Of a stretch of 64,000 bases of DNA, positions 54,382-62,826 are shown piece by piece. Within the stretch, counting starts at the first letter, position 1, and every line of letters starts with the position of its first letter. The translations under genes were made by a program, and so were the position numbers. Below the pieces are notes generated by a model. That model was not told where the DNA came from. It worked only from the letters and a program-made list of their open reading frames with translations, and did no database searches. Source of the stretch: Novosphingobium profundi (lineage in GTDB: Bacteria > Pseudomonadota > Alphaproteobacteria > Sphingomonadales > Sphingomonadaceae); contig NZ_JABWCU010000016.1 in NCBI RefSeq assembly GCF_018491765.1, forward strand, positions 62,001 through 126,000. Direction: 5' to 3'.

Positions 54382-55263
54382 ATGCACTGGGATGACATCC
54401 GCACCTTCCTCGCGATCGCGCGGGCGCGCAGCCTGTCGGGCGCGGCGCGCGAGCTGGGTCTCAGCCAGAGCACGATGAGCCGCCGTCTGACGGCACTCGA
54501 GGAGCGCAGCGGTGCGCGCCTGCTGCTCAAGACGCCGAGCGGCTACACGCTCACGCCGCTGGGCGAATCGGTGCTCGCCAACGCCGAGCGCATGAACGAG
54601 GACGCCCGCGCGCTCGAGCGCATCGTCCAGGGCCGCGACGTCGCGCTGCAAGGGCTGGTCCGGCTGACCACGGTGGAGACGATCGCCAACCGCCTGCTGC
54701 CGATCGCGGCGGCGCGCCTTCGCGAGAAATACCCCGGCATCACGATCGATCTGCTCTCCGACACCCGCTCGCTCAGCCTGATCGAGCGCGAGGCGGACCT
54801 GGCGATCCGCATGGTCCGCTTCGAGCACAACGAGCTCGTCTCCAAGCGGATGGGAACGATGGTCTGCGCGCTCTACGCGAGTTGCGACTACCTCAAGGCG
54901 CACCCCGAACCGCTCACCGATCCCGCGCACACCGTGATCACCGTCATGCCCGACATGGCGCACCAGAACGAGGCCCGCTGGCTTGAGGAGAAGGTCCCCC
55001 ACGCAAGCGTCGTCTACCGCACCAACAGCCGCGACGCGCAGGCCGGCGCGGCGCAATCGGGACTGGGTATCGCCTGCCTGCCCATCTACCTCGCCGAGGC
55101 CACGCCCGGGATCGAGCGCATCTCCCACGCGGGCCTCGGCCCCGCGCGGGAAATCTGGCTCGGCGTCCACCGCGACTTGCGCGACATGCCGCGCATCCGC
55201 GCGGTGATCGAGGCGCTCGACGAGGCCTTCAAGTCCGAGCGCCTGCGTTTTTCGGTCGCCTGA
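54382..55263 (+). CDS. LysR-family transcriptional regulator
   Basis: A 293-residue regulator with an N-terminal winged HTH (MHWDDIRTFLAIARARSLSG, then LGLSQSTMSRRLTALEER) and a substrate-binding-type effector domain from about residue 90. It is closest in pattern to LysR proteins that control neighbouring quinone reductases. The MHWDD start is favoured; an ATG 21 bp upstream is in frame. It probably controls azoR-yceI, across the intergenic inverted repeat. Confidence 0.93.
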   Translation: MHWDDIRTFLAIARARSLSGAARELGLSQSTMSRRLTALEERSGARLLLKTPSGYTLTPLGESVLANAERMNEDARALERIVQGRDVALQGLVRLTTVETIANRLLPIAAARLREKYPGITIDLLSDTRSLSLIEREADLAIRMVRFEHNELVSKRMGTMVCALYASCDYLKAHPEPLTDPAHTVITVMPDMAHQNEARWLEEKVPHASVVYRTNSRDAQAGAAQSGLGIACLPIYLAEATPGIERISHAGLGPAREIWLGVHRDLRDMPRIRAVIEALDEAFKSERLRFSVA

Positions 55264-55317
55264 GACCTTTCGCTCGCTGTTCGTCGCGCCCATATCGCGG
55301 CCAAGGAGAACGCGTCC

Positions 55318-55785
55318 ATGTCCAGCCCCGCAAGTACGCCCGAGAGCAAGATCGTCGTATGCCCTTCATGCGGCGCCTCGAACCGCGTCCCCCTGGCGAA
55401 ACTCGGCGCCGGGGGCACCTGCGGGCGCTGCCACTCCGCGCTTTTCACGGGCAAGCCACTGGTGCTGACCTCGGCCAATTTCGATGCCCACGCGGGCAAG
55501 GGCGACCTGCCACTGCTGATCGACTTCTGGGCGAGCTGGTGCGGCCCCTGCCGCCAGATGGCCCCCGCATTCGAGGCCGCCGCCGCGCACCTCGAACCCA
55601 CGATGCGCCTCGGCAAGCTCGACACCGAGGCCGAACAGGCCATCGCCGGGCGCTTTTCCATCCGCTCGATCCCGACCCTGCTGCTCATGCTCCGGGGCCG
55701 CGAGATTGCGCGCCAGTCGGGCGCCATGCCCCCGCAGGCGATCGTGCAATGGGCGCAGGGGGCGCTGATGGGCATGGCCCGCTAG
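55318..55785 (+). CDS. trxC: Thioredoxin 2 (zinc-ribbon thioredoxin TrxC)
   Basis: A 155-residue cytoplasmic thioredoxin. The N-terminal zinc ribbon has CPSC and CGRC pairs (about residues 15-40) and the thioredoxin domain follows, with active site WASWCGPCRQM at about 71-80 and the cis-Pro in SIRSIPTLLL. This two-part layout is TrxC, often linked to oxidative stress. It lies 54 bp after the LysR gene. Its 3' end faces fliA with 15 bp between. Confidence 0.93.
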   Translation: MSSPASTPESKIVVCPSCGASNRVPLAKLGAGGTCGRCHSALFTGKPLVLTSANFDAHAGKGDLPLLIDFWASWCGPCRQMAPAFEAAAAHLEPTMRLGKLDTEAEQAIAGRFSIRSIPTLLLMLRGREIARQSGAMPPQAIVQWAQGALMGMAR

Positions 55786-55800
55786 AACGGCGCACGCGGG

Positions 55801-56565
55801 TTAGAGAACGTCGGCCACCCCGGAGAGGCTCTCACGCAGCTTGGCAAGCGCCTGCGCCTTGAGCTGATGCACGCGCGGGACGCTGACCTGAAGCACCTCG
55901 GCGATCTCGGACAAGTTCAGCTCCTCGACAAAATAGAGCGAGACGACCAGCCGCAAGCGCTCGGGCAGTTCGGACAGTGCCGCGACGACCGCCCCGCGCA
56001 TTTCCTCGTCGGCAAGCAGCTCGAGACTGTCCCTGGTTTGGGCCGCAAAGGCCGGGTTCTGGTCGGAGTAGACTTCCTCGATCGATTCGAAGCGCAGCGG
56101 CTGGCTGGAATCCTGCATTGCGGCGAGCTCGCCCTCGTCCATCCCCAGCGCCTCGGCCAGCTCGCGCAGAGACGGCGCGCGACCAAGGCTCGCGCGCAAG
56201 TCGCTTTCCCGGGCCTCGATCTGGCGACGCCGCTCGCTCGCCCCGCGCGACATCGGCACCGTCTTGCGCACGAGATCGACCATCGCGCCGCGCACACGCA
56301 GCTTGGCGTAGGCGGCAAAACCGTCTTCGGTGGGCCCCGCGTGCTTCTGTGCGCATTCGGTGAGGGCAACGAGCCCCGCCTGCATCAGATCCTCCAGCTC
56401 AATGCCCGGACGGCCCGTCCCGTTGACGTGCCAGGCAAGACGCCGGACCATCGGCAGGAAGCGACGCACGCGGTCGGCCACGTCCTCGCGGTGACCGCCA
56501 AGGCGGGGGCTGCGCCCACCGACCGAATACGTCGGCGGCGACAAGGCGGCTTGATCGTGTTTCAT
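55801..56565 (-). CDS. fliA: Flagellar sigma factor FliA (sigma-28)
   Basis: Sigma factor for late flagellar and chemotaxis genes. The 254-residue protein has region 2 (LPMVRRLAWHVNG, ELEDLMQAGLVAL), region 3 (SLGRAPSLRELAEALGMDEGE) and region 4 (ELPERLRLVVSLYFVEELNLSEIAEVL, split at its central loop). It lacks region 1.1, as group 3 sigma factors do. Its ATG overlaps the flhA stop (ATGA). FlgM, its anti-sigma factor, is encoded upstream in the same run. Confidence 0.94.
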   Translation of the reverse strand: MKHDQAALSPPTYSVGGRSPRLGGHREDVADRVRRFLPMVRRLAWHVNGTGRPGIELEDLMQAGLVALTECAQKHAGPTEDGFAAYAKLRVRGAMVDLVRKTVPMSRGASERRRQIEARESDLRASLGRAPSLRELAEALGMDEGELAAMQDSSQPLRFESIEEVYSDQNPAFAAQTRDSLELLADEEMRGAVVAALSELPERLRLVVSLYFVEELNLSEIAEVLQVSVPRVHQLKAQALAKLRESLSGVADVL

Positions 56566-58691
56566 GCGGCCAGGCTTTCGGCGGGATCGGGAGACATCGG
56601 GTCGGGACCGGGCAGACCCGGCGTGGGCGTGCGCGGCGCGCCCACCACGTCGATCACCTCGATCGGCTGGGTAGGCGGCAGTTCGGCGATCGAGAGGACA
56701 AGACAACTGGGCGCGCGCAGGCGCAGCAGTTGCGCAAGCGCCCGGCGTGCGCGAGGCTGGACGACCAGCGCGAGCGGCACCGCATGGGCTCCGCGCGCGT
56801 CGGACAGTTCGGCGATGTGGCGTCCGATCGTGGCGGCAAGGTCGGGCTCGATCACTGGCTGGCCGGTGGCCGGGTCCATCATCCCCGAGACGATCGCGGT
56901 CTCGAGCCCGGCGTCGAGCGTAATCACCGGCAGGCGCACGCCGGGCGGACAGACCCGCCCGACGATCAATGCCCCGAGATCCGCACGGACGAGTTCGACG
57001 AGCCGGTCGTGCTCGACGCTCTGCTGCACCGCCCGGCTGAGGCTGGCGAAGATCGGCAAGGGGTGCGCGATCGGGATGCCGTCCTCGAGCAGGTTGCGCA
57101 AAAGGCGGGTGAGCGCGGCCAGCGAAAGCGGCTGCGGGGTGATCGTCTCCACCAGCTGCCCCGCATGGTCCTTGAGCCCATCGACGAGCGCCTTCACTTC
57201 GTCCGGGCCGAGCAGGTCCTGCGGACGTTCGGCGAGGAGCTGGTTGAGATGCGTTGCGATCACGGTGCCGGCATCGACCGTGAGGAAGCCTTCAGCGATG
57301 GCATGGTCGCGCGCGGCGGGAGCGATCCACAGCGCGGGGCAGCCGAAACTCGGATCCTGGGTCGCCTCGCCGCGCACGGTGTGACCCTTGCGCGCCTCAC
57401 CGGCATCGATGGCGAGGACCTTGTCGGCACGCAGGTTCGATCCTCCCAGCACGACCCCGCCCAGCACGATACGGTAGTCGTGGGGTGCGAGGTCGAGCGC
57501 GTCGCGTACGCGAAATTGCGGGACGATAAAGCCGAAGGCCTGGCTGAGCTGCTTGCGCACCCCGGTGACCCGGCTGACCAGCGGCGAGCCGTGCCGCGCG
57601 TCGACGAGCTGGACGAGGCCATAGCCCAGCTCGATCGTGACGAGGGTGTGGTCGGAAACGTCCTCAAGGCTGATCCGCGCCGGGTCGACGGGCACGGGCG
57701 CCTCCTCGACCGGCATCGCGCCGCGCGCCGCACGCTGGCGCAAGGCGCGCCAGAGCCACAAGGCAAGTGCGGCGGCGGGCAGGAAGATCGTCTGCGGCAT
57801 CGCGGGAATCATGCCGATCGCACCCAGCACGACCGCGACCGGAAGCCAGGTTTCCGGGTTGGCGAACTGTCCGCCGATCTGCCCGGCAAGGTCGCGGGTA
57901 TCCGAGACGCGCGTGACGATGACCGCCGCCGCGATCGAGAGCAGCAGCGAAGGCACCTGCGCCACGAGAGCATCACCGATGGCAAGCGTGATGTAGGCTT
58001 GCGCCGCATCGCCCGCCGACATCGCGTGGCTGATCATGCCGAGGCAGAAGCCCGCGACGATATTGACCCCCAGGATCAGCAGCGCGGCGATGGCGTCGCC
58101 CTTCACGAACTTGGAGGAGCCATCCATCGAGCCGTAGAAGTCGGCTTCCGTAGATACTTCGCGGCGCCGCGCTTTGGCCTCGTCGGCGGTGAGCAGGCCC
58201 GCGGCAAGGTCCGCGTCGATCGCCATCTGCTTGCCCGGCAAGGCATCGAGCGTGAAGCGCGCCGAGACTTCCGAGACGCGGCCCGCCCCCTTTGTCACCA
58301 CCACGAGGTTGATGATGACGAGGATCAGGAAGACGAAGATACCGACCGCGAAGTTGCCGCCGATGAGGAAGGCGCCGAAGGCCTCGATCACCTTGCCCGC
58401 CGCCTCGCCGCCCTCGTGGCCGTGGACCAGCACGACGCGCGTCGAGGCGACGTTGAGCGCTAGGCGCAGCAGCGTGGCGAAAAGCAGGACCGAAGGGAAC
58501 GAGGAAAAGTCGAGCGGCTTGTCCGCGTTCATCGCCGCCATCAGAACCGCCACCGAAAGCGCGATGTTGAGCGTGAAGGCGAGGTCGAGCACGAAGGCGG
58601 GCACCGGCACGATCATCAGCACGATCAGCGTCAGGATGCCGACCGGCAGCGCGACCCCCGAGGGATCCTTGATACGCCGCAAGAGGTTCAC
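56562..58691 (-). CDS. flhA: Flagellar export gate protein FlhA
   Basis: Large component of the flagellar type III export gate. The 709-residue product has about eight membrane helices in the first 320 residues. These include the FHIPEP-type RVSEVSARFTLDALPGKQMA region and the cytoplasmic-loop STEADFYGSMDGSSKFVKGD. A four-subdomain cytoplasmic part follows, with AREGY-like and GFLTVDAGTV segments. The start is GTG, overlapping the lytic transglycosylase stop (GTGA), and the stop overlaps fliA. An open frame running much further upstream lies within the transglycosylase gene and is not coding. Confidence 0.96.
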   Translation of the reverse strand: MNLLRRIKDPSGVALPVGILTLIVLMIVPVPAFVLDLAFTLNIALSVAVLMAAMNADKPLDFSSFPSVLLFATLLRLALNVASTRVVLVHGHEGGEAAGKVIEAFGAFLIGGNFAVGIFVFLILVIINLVVVTKGAGRVSEVSARFTLDALPGKQMAIDADLAAGLLTADEAKARRREVSTEADFYGSMDGSSKFVKGDAIAALLILGVNIVAGFCLGMISHAMSAGDAAQAYITLAIGDALVAQVPSLLLSIAAAVIVTRVSDTRDLAGQIGGQFANPETWLPVAVVLGAIGMIPAMPQTIFLPAAALALWLWRALRQRAARGAMPVEEAPVPVDPARISLEDVSDHTLVTIELGYGLVQLVDARHGSPLVSRVTGVRKQLSQAFGFIVPQFRVRDALDLAPHDYRIVLGGVVLGGSNLRADKVLAIDAGEARKGHTVRGEATQDPSFGCPALWIAPAARDHAIAEGFLTVDAGTVIATHLNQLLAERPQDLLGPDEVKALVDGLKDHAGQLVETITPQPLSLAALTRLLRNLLEDGIPIAHPLPIFASLSRAVQQSVEHDRLVELVRADLGALIVGRVCPPGVRLPVITLDAGLETAIVSGMMDPATGQPVIEPDLAATIGRHIAELSDARGAHAVPLALVVQPRARRALAQLLRLRAPSCLVLSIAELPPTQPIEVIDVVGAPRTPTPGLPGPDPMSPDPAESLAA

Positions 58692-59647
58692 AGCCCGAAC
58701 CTCGCCAGCTTGCCGTAGGCGCTTTGTACGTTGCCCGGGAGTGCCGCGTCGGAGGCGCCGAAGGCGCCGCGCAGCGTGTCCGCCATGGAGACGGTCGCGA
58801 CCTTGGGCGCCGTAGCCGTAGCCGTAGCCGTAGCCGTAGCCGTACGGGCGGCATGGAATTCGCGCGCGATCGGTCCCATCGGCGCCGCGCCCGGTTGTCC
58901 CGCCAGAGCGAGCCCGGTCGGCACAAACGCGCCTGCCTGTCCGGCAATTTCGCCGAGGTCGTCGGGCAGGCTGGGCGCATTGGCCCCCTCCCCAAGCGCG
59001 CCCGACATGCGCGAACGCAGCAGGTCCATCACCCCGGACACGCTGCGCGCGGTCCCGCTCGCGGTGTAGAAGATCGACCGGTTGGCCGCCGCCGCGCGCG
59101 GCATCAAGGCGGCCGCACTTGCGCCCGGTTCGCTTGCCAGAGCGCCAAGAAAGTCGCGCGCGCCCGCACTGCCGAGGAAATGGGCCAGATAGAGTTCGGT
59201 GGAATCGGGCTCGCGGCCAAGTGCAACGGTAAGATCGGCGCGGTTGTCGCGTGCCAGTTCGGCGGCCATCAGCGCCGAGGCCTCGGGGTTGAAGCGCAGC
59301 CCCAGCACCTGTTCGCGCATGTCGCCATCGCGCACCTGCCCACCCGCGATGACCTGGCTGACCCAACCCATACCGTGGTCGGCACCGTGGCGTCCCAGCG
59401 TTCCAAGCCAGGTCGCGTCGGTGAACTGGAACAGCCCCGCCGCGCTCGATGTTCCCGCGCGGGCGCTGGGATCAAGCCCCGATTCCAGCCGGGCTTGCGC
59501 CATGAGATACTGGAAGTCGACACCCGTCGCGTCGGCCGCCCGCGCGATCGCGGCTCGGGCGCGCGTCTCGGACATGCCCGCGCGCGCGATTGCCGGGCGC
59601 CCGACCGTCGCGCCGCTCTCGCCTCCCGCTGCTCGTGCCTCGCTCAA
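58688..59647 (-). CDS. Lytic transglycosylase (SLT domain) of the flagellar cluster
   Basis: A 319-residue muramidase. The SLT domain spans about residues 30-190, with catalytic Glu55 in ARLESGLDP, the SAAGLFQFTDATWL motif and the ELYLAHFLGSAGA segment. The C-terminal 130 residues are Ala/Gly-rich and contain a six-fold Thr-Ala repeat. No clear signal peptide is present, as for FlgJ-type enzymes exported through the flagellar channel. It probably opens peptidoglycan for rod passage, like SltF or the FlgJ C-domain. The start is TTG with GGGAG 7 bp upstream; an in-frame ATG 72 bp later is less well placed. Confidence 0.85.
   Translation of the reverse strand: MSEARAAGGESGATVGRPAIARAGMSETRARAAIARAADATGVDFQYLMAQARLESGLDPSARAGTSSAAGLFQFTDATWLGTLGRHGADHGMGWVSQVIAGGQVRDGDMREQVLGLRFNPEASALMAAELARDNRADLTVALGREPDSTELYLAHFLGSAGARDFLGALASEPGASAAALMPRAAAANRSIFYTASGTARSVSGVMDLLRSRMSGALGEGANAPSLPDDLGEIAGQAGAFVPTGLALAGQPGAAPMGPIAREFHAARTATATATATATAPKVATVSMADTLRGAFGASDAALPGNVQSAYGKLARFGL
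58809..58844. repeat. Hexanucleotide tandem repeat (GCCGTA)6
   Basis: Six perfect copies of GCCGTA lie inside the transglycosylase gene and encode (Thr-Ala)6 on the minus strand, residues 269-280. Changes in copy number would lengthen or shorten a linker without shifting the frame. Confidence 0.95.
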
Positions 59648-59722
59648 ATGGGAACTCCCGAAAGATGGCTTCGGGTCGGGATCAGCAAGGGCCGTGCCAT
59701 TTCGGAACCGGCCTCGCGTGGA

Positions 59723-60055
59723 TCAGGGCCGCCCTCCGGCGACCGCGTAACCGGCGTGCGCGCGGTAGAGCTGCGGACTGCCGGTCAGCGCATCGAGACG
59801 CTTGGTGACATTGGCCGCAAGAATGTTGCGAACCTGCCGGTTGACCTCGTTGAGGCGCCGCGCGGTGTCGAGCAGCCCCCGGCACTCCTCGTCGAGGCCA
59901 CCGCCGCCCAGCGCATCGAGGCGCGCGCAAAGACGGTCCTTGTCGCCCGTCGCGCCGACGATGCCGTCGAGGTCGAGTCCGGCAAGCGCCTGCCGCTCGG
60001 TCTCGAGAACGGCAAGCATCTGCCGCAAGGCGCCCTGCAGATCGGGCGAAGCCAT
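59723..60055 (-). CDS. flgN: FlgN-like flagellar export chaperone
   Basis: A 110-residue, mostly helical protein placed directly after flgM (adjacent stop and start). The C-terminal NRQVRNILAANVTKRLDALTG half with an LYRAHAG tail has the FlgN pattern, in which such a helix binds hook-filament junction proteins FlgK and FlgL. FlgN is poorly conserved, so the name rests on position and helical pattern. Confidence 0.7.
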   Translation of the reverse strand: MASPDLQGALRQMLAVLETERQALAGLDLDGIVGATGDKDRLCARLDALGGGGLDEECRGLLDTARRLNEVNRQVRNILAANVTKRLDALTGSPQLYRAHAGYAVAGGRP

Positions 60056-60382
60056 TTACTTCGGGCTCCGCAGGAGGACGCCCGCCGCAATCATGGCATC
60101 GGCGATCTGGGTCGGGATGACCGGGTACTGTCCGGCCTCGACCGCCTTGCGGATCACCGAGACCCGGTCGATGTCGACCGGCGGCGCGCCGGGATCGAGC
60201 GCTGCGGAAGTCTCGACGCTGGGGCTCGTCTGCGAGGGGGTCGTCTGCGAGGTCTGGACGGCTTCGGACCGGACCGGGCTTGCCGGCTGAACCCCGGTCA
60301 CGTCGTCGCCGCCCGACAGGCGGGCCGGGCGCGCGGATATCGGTCCGACCGATTGCGCAGGTCCCACTTCGATAGGTGGCAT
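60056..60382 (-). CDS. flgM: Anti-sigma-28 factor FlgM
   Basis: Binds FliA until exported through the completed hook. A low-complexity, Ser/Thr/Pro-rich N-terminal half precedes the FlgM core VDIDRVSVIRKAVEAGQYPV in this 108-residue protein. GGAG lies 7 bp before the MPPIEVG start; an open frame further upstream is not coding. flgN follows with no gap, and fliA is in the same run. Confidence 0.88.
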   Translation of the reverse strand: MPPIEVGPAQSVGPISARPARLSGGDDVTGVQPASPVRSEAVQTSQTTPSQTSPSVETSAALDPGAPPVDIDRVSVIRKAVEAGQYPVIPTQIADAMIAAGVLLRSPK

Positions 60383-60412
60383 CTTACCGCTCCTTGAAAG
60401 ATTCTGGTCTAG

Positions 60413-60438
60413 AGAACGGCCGTTCCGCTCGCGCTTTA
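60413..60438 (-). promoter_or_regulatory. Possible sigma-28-type promoter before flgM
   Basis: On the minus strand TAAA is followed by 14 bp and GCCGTTCT, which partly matches the sigma-28 pattern TAAA-N15-GCCGATAA. It lies about 30 bp from the flgM start. The -10 half is imperfect, so the call is tentative. Confidence 0.3.
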
Positions 60439-60503
60439 AGGGCTGTTCCGAAAGCTCTCTTAAGACCCGGGACTCTCGGGCGTTTTCAACGGCATGGCAG
60501 GCA

Positions 60504-61034
60504 TCAGGGCAGAGGCAACGCAACCAGACCGGGGCGCACGACACGCGCGCGCAGCTCCTGCCCGCCACCACGTCGCACCAGCGCCGGTCGCACCCGGATC
60601 CAGGCCCCGACGCCGCCCGCCTCGAGCGCTTCGCCGGGTTGCGAGACAGTAAAGCCCTCGCCGGTCACCGCGATCGAGAGCGCATCGCCGCGATGGACCG
60701 CAAGCGGCAGCGGTGGCCTGGCATCAAGCGGCTCGGGATCAGGCTGGCGCACCGGCACGAAGAGGCGCCAGCCGCCCGCATCACCGCATTGGACCACCAC
60801 GCTGTCCCGGCCTTGCGTGCGCCACGAGAGTGCAAGCGAGGTCTGGCAGCGCGTGAGCCGCAGGCGCCGGTCGAGCGGCGTCGTTGCTCCGCCCACCGCA
60901 CCGATCGGTGCCCCTGTGAAGGCCGCCACCTGCCGCTCGATCGCCTCGAGATCGGCGAAGCCCGGCGCGCCCGGAGAGCTCGCCCCGGCCGCCGCGATTG
61001 CCATGATCAGACTGCTTGCTCCCATGTCGTGCAC
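60504..61034 (-). CDS. flgA: Flagellar P-ring chaperone FlgA
   Basis: Periplasmic chaperone for P-ring assembly. The 176-residue product has a short hydrophobic leader (SSLIMAIAAAGA) and the SAF-type FlgA region PLAVHRGDALSIAVTGEGFT. A late VGAWIRVRP segment is followed by RARVVRPGLVAL, which is typical of the family's C-terminus. The GTG start is chosen because GAGG lies 6 bp upstream; an ATG three codons later is an alternative. The middle has a Cys pair (LTRCQT and VQCGD), as in other FlgA proteins. It lies 61 bp after the motB-like gene. Confidence 0.85.
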   Translation of the reverse strand: MHDMGASSLIMAIAAAGASSPGAPGFADLEAIERQVAAFTGAPIGAVGGATTPLDRRLRLTRCQTSLALSWRTQGRDSVVVQCGDAGGWRLFVPVRQPDPEPLDARPPLPLAVHRGDALSIAVTGEGFTVSQPGEALEAGGVGAWIRVRPALVRRGGGQELRARVVRPGLVALPLP

Positions 61035-61095
61035 CGTGTTCCTCGGTAATGCCCGCAAGGCCTGCCGGCGCAGGCGCGATCTTGAGGTGGAGCAA

Positions 61096-61557
61096 TCATC
61101 GTGCCAGCCCCGCGTCCGGGTTCGCGGCGTCGAAGGCGAGCGCCGCGCGCACGGCGCCGGATCCGGGCTCGACGACGACGCGCGCGCGCATCCCTGCAGC
61201 GGAGGCCTCGCGGGCAAGCCGCAAGGCCTCCTCGACAGCGGCACCAAGGCCCTGGTGCCGACCGGCGTCGTAGTGCGCGGTGATCGTCAGCTGCTGGCGC
61301 GGATCGGGCGCCTGCTGGGCCAGCCAGTCGCGCAACGGGGGCGCGTCGGCGGCCGCGATGTAGACCGACAGCGGCTCCGCGATCGCGGGCGCTTCGGCAC
61401 GTTCCTGCCGCGCCGCGGCAGTGCTCTGCCATGCCTTGCCGCTTGCGCCGGGCACGGCCTTTCGCGGTGTGCTGACCGCCGCGGCGGTGACCATGAACAG
61501 GATCAGCGACAGATCGGCCAGCGAGGTCTGCCAACTGACCGACGCGCGCCCGCTCAT
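61096..61557 (-). CDS. Short MotB-like stator subunit without clear OmpA domain
   Basis: A 153-residue protein. The N-terminal membrane helix SLADLSLILFMVTAAAV keeps an Asp where MotB has its essential proton-binding Asp32. After a linker, the LTITAHYDAGRHQGLG segment loosely recalls an OmpA strand, but the family's NRRVE-type motif and length are lacking. E. coli MotB is about 308 residues, so this is half-sized. Its ATG overlaps the motA-like stop (ATGA). It could be a minimal stator B subunit or a TolR/ExbD-like partner. Confidence 0.6.
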   Translation of the reverse strand: MSGRASVSWQTSLADLSLILFMVTAAAVSTPRKAVPGASGKAWQSTAAARQERAEAPAIAEPLSVYIAAADAPPLRDWLAQQAPDPRQQLTITAHYDAGRHQGLGAAVEEALRLAREASAAGMRARVVVEPGSGAVRAALAFDAANPDAGLAR

Positions 61558-62228
61558 CGCCGCTTCGCCACGCTTGGGGGCGCACTCGGCAGCAGGTCGC
61601 CATGGCGTGGCAGGGCCACGGCGACCTGCTGCTCGAGCCAGTCGAGCACCTCCTGGCGCGCCTTTTCCTCGTCGCCCGCCCGGCGCGCGACCATGCGCGC
61701 CAGCGGCGCGAACACCATGTTGCCGAGCAGCAGGCCATAGAGCGTGGTCAGCACCGCCATCGAGATCGCCGCCGTAAAGCTGCCCCCTTCGCCGCCACCT
61801 GAGGGCAACTGGCTCAGCGAGACCAGCGTGCCCGCCAGGCCCAGCACCGGCGAGAGATCGGCGGCCTGCCCCAGCGTACGCACCGCACGCATGTTCTGTT
61901 CGGCCCGGCGGCGCTTGTGCGCGATATGCGCGGCGTGCAGCGAGGCGGCCGAGCGGGTGCCGATGAGTGCGCCGGTCGCCTCGTCGAATTCGGGGTCGCC
62001 CGAGTGGTGCGGTTCGGTGCGGATGACCCCATCCTGCTGCATCTCCTGGACATGAACCGCGAGCTCGGCCTTGAGCAGGCCGGCATCGAAGCGTCTGCGG
62101 GCGAGGCCGCGCAGGGCTCGCAAGGCGGTCGCGCTGTCGCCGAGACCGCAGCGCAGCACCGTCGTGAGCACGGTGCCGCCTACCACGATCAGCGCGCTTG
62201 GGCCGTCGAACAGCGTTTCGGGCGACAT
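61554..62228 (-). CDS. MotA/TolQ/ExbB-family proton channel
   Basis: A 224-residue protein. It has one N-terminal helix, a cytoplasmic region with charged helices (about residues 30-125), and a pair of C-terminal helices. These are LSPVLGLAGTLVSL, where Pro is placed as in MotA Pro173, and VLTTLYGLLLGNMVFAP. The length lies between TolQ and MotA. With the motB-like gene (4-bp overlap) it is probably the flagellar stator A subunit. The ATG chosen has GGAAG 8 bp upstream; an in-frame ATG five codons earlier is possible. It is divergent from flgB. Confidence 0.7.
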   Translation of the reverse strand: MSPETLFDGPSALIVVGGTVLTTVLRCGLGDSATALRALRGLARRRFDAGLLKAELAVHVQEMQQDGVIRTEPHHSGDPEFDEATGALIGTRSAASLHAAHIAHKRRRAEQNMRAVRTLGQAADLSPVLGLAGTLVSLSQLPSGGGEGGSFTAAISMAVLTTLYGLLLGNMVFAPLARMVARRAGDEEKARQEVLDWLEQQVAVALPRHGDLLPSAPPSVAKRR

Positions 62229-62418
62229 CACGGCTGCTTCCATTCCATGGCTCGGCGTATCCTTTCCCGGCTCGTCCTCCAGCCAAGAACGGCACCACCC
62301 GGACAAATTCAGCCCTGCCCGCGCTTTGCCGCCCATCCGGCAACTCCTTGCCGCCCGGGCCCCCCGCGAACTTCGAACCCACCATGTGAACGGCCGCTGC
62401 GCGGCGATCGGTCGCATC

Positions 62419-62434
62419 TGGCACGCCCCTTGCT
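62419..62434 (+). promoter_or_regulatory. Sigma-54 (RpoN) promoter of the flgB operon
   Basis: TGGCACGCCCCTTGCT matches the -24/-12 consensus TGGCAC-N5-TTGCW with the correct 10 bp between the invariant GG and GC. It lies 43 bp before the flgB start. This fits class II flagellar genes in alphaproteobacteria, which require RpoN and an activator such as FlbD. Confidence 0.88.
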
Positions 62435-62476
62435 GATCACCCAGGACGGAACACCGGCAAGGTAGAAGGAAGCAAC

Positions 62477-62824
62477 ATGCCGCAGGACCTGTTCGGCATT
62501 CACGGCAAGGCACTGGAGCTGCGCTCGCAGCGCATGGGGCTGATCGCCTCGAACATCGCCAATGCCGCGACGCCGGGATACAAGGCCAAGGACATCGATT
62601 TCGGCGCGGCTCTAACGCGCGCCGAAAACGGCAGCGACATCGACGCGGCGGCGCAAGGCGCCACGCTCTACCGGGTCCCGGTCATGCCCGCGCTCGACGG
62701 TAACACCGTCGAACTCCAGAACGAGCAGCTCGCCTTCTCCGAGAACGCGCTGGGCTATTCGACCACTCTCGAATTCATCCGCGGACGGGTCGACACCGTC
62801 AAGCGCGCGCTGCGGGGCGACTGA
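62477..62824 (+). CDS. flgB: Flagellar basal-body rod protein FlgB
   Basis: Proximal rod protein, exported through the flagellar channel. The 115-residue product has the rod signature LRSQRMGLIASNIANAATPG at about residues 14-33 and YKAKDIDFGAAL. AAGGA lies 6 bp before the ATG. It is the first gene after the sigma-54 promoter, and flgC begins 2 bp after its stop. Confidence 0.95.
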   Translation: MPQDLFGIHGKALELRSQRMGLIASNIANAATPGYKAKDIDFGAALTRAENGSDIDAAAQGATLYRVPVMPALDGNTVELQNEQLAFSENALGYSTTLEFIRGRVDTVKRALRGD

Positions 62825-62826
62825 CC

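Noticed and set aside
58809..58844. CRISPR-like repeat
   Set aside because: Six-base units without spacers inside a coding region; it is a microsatellite.
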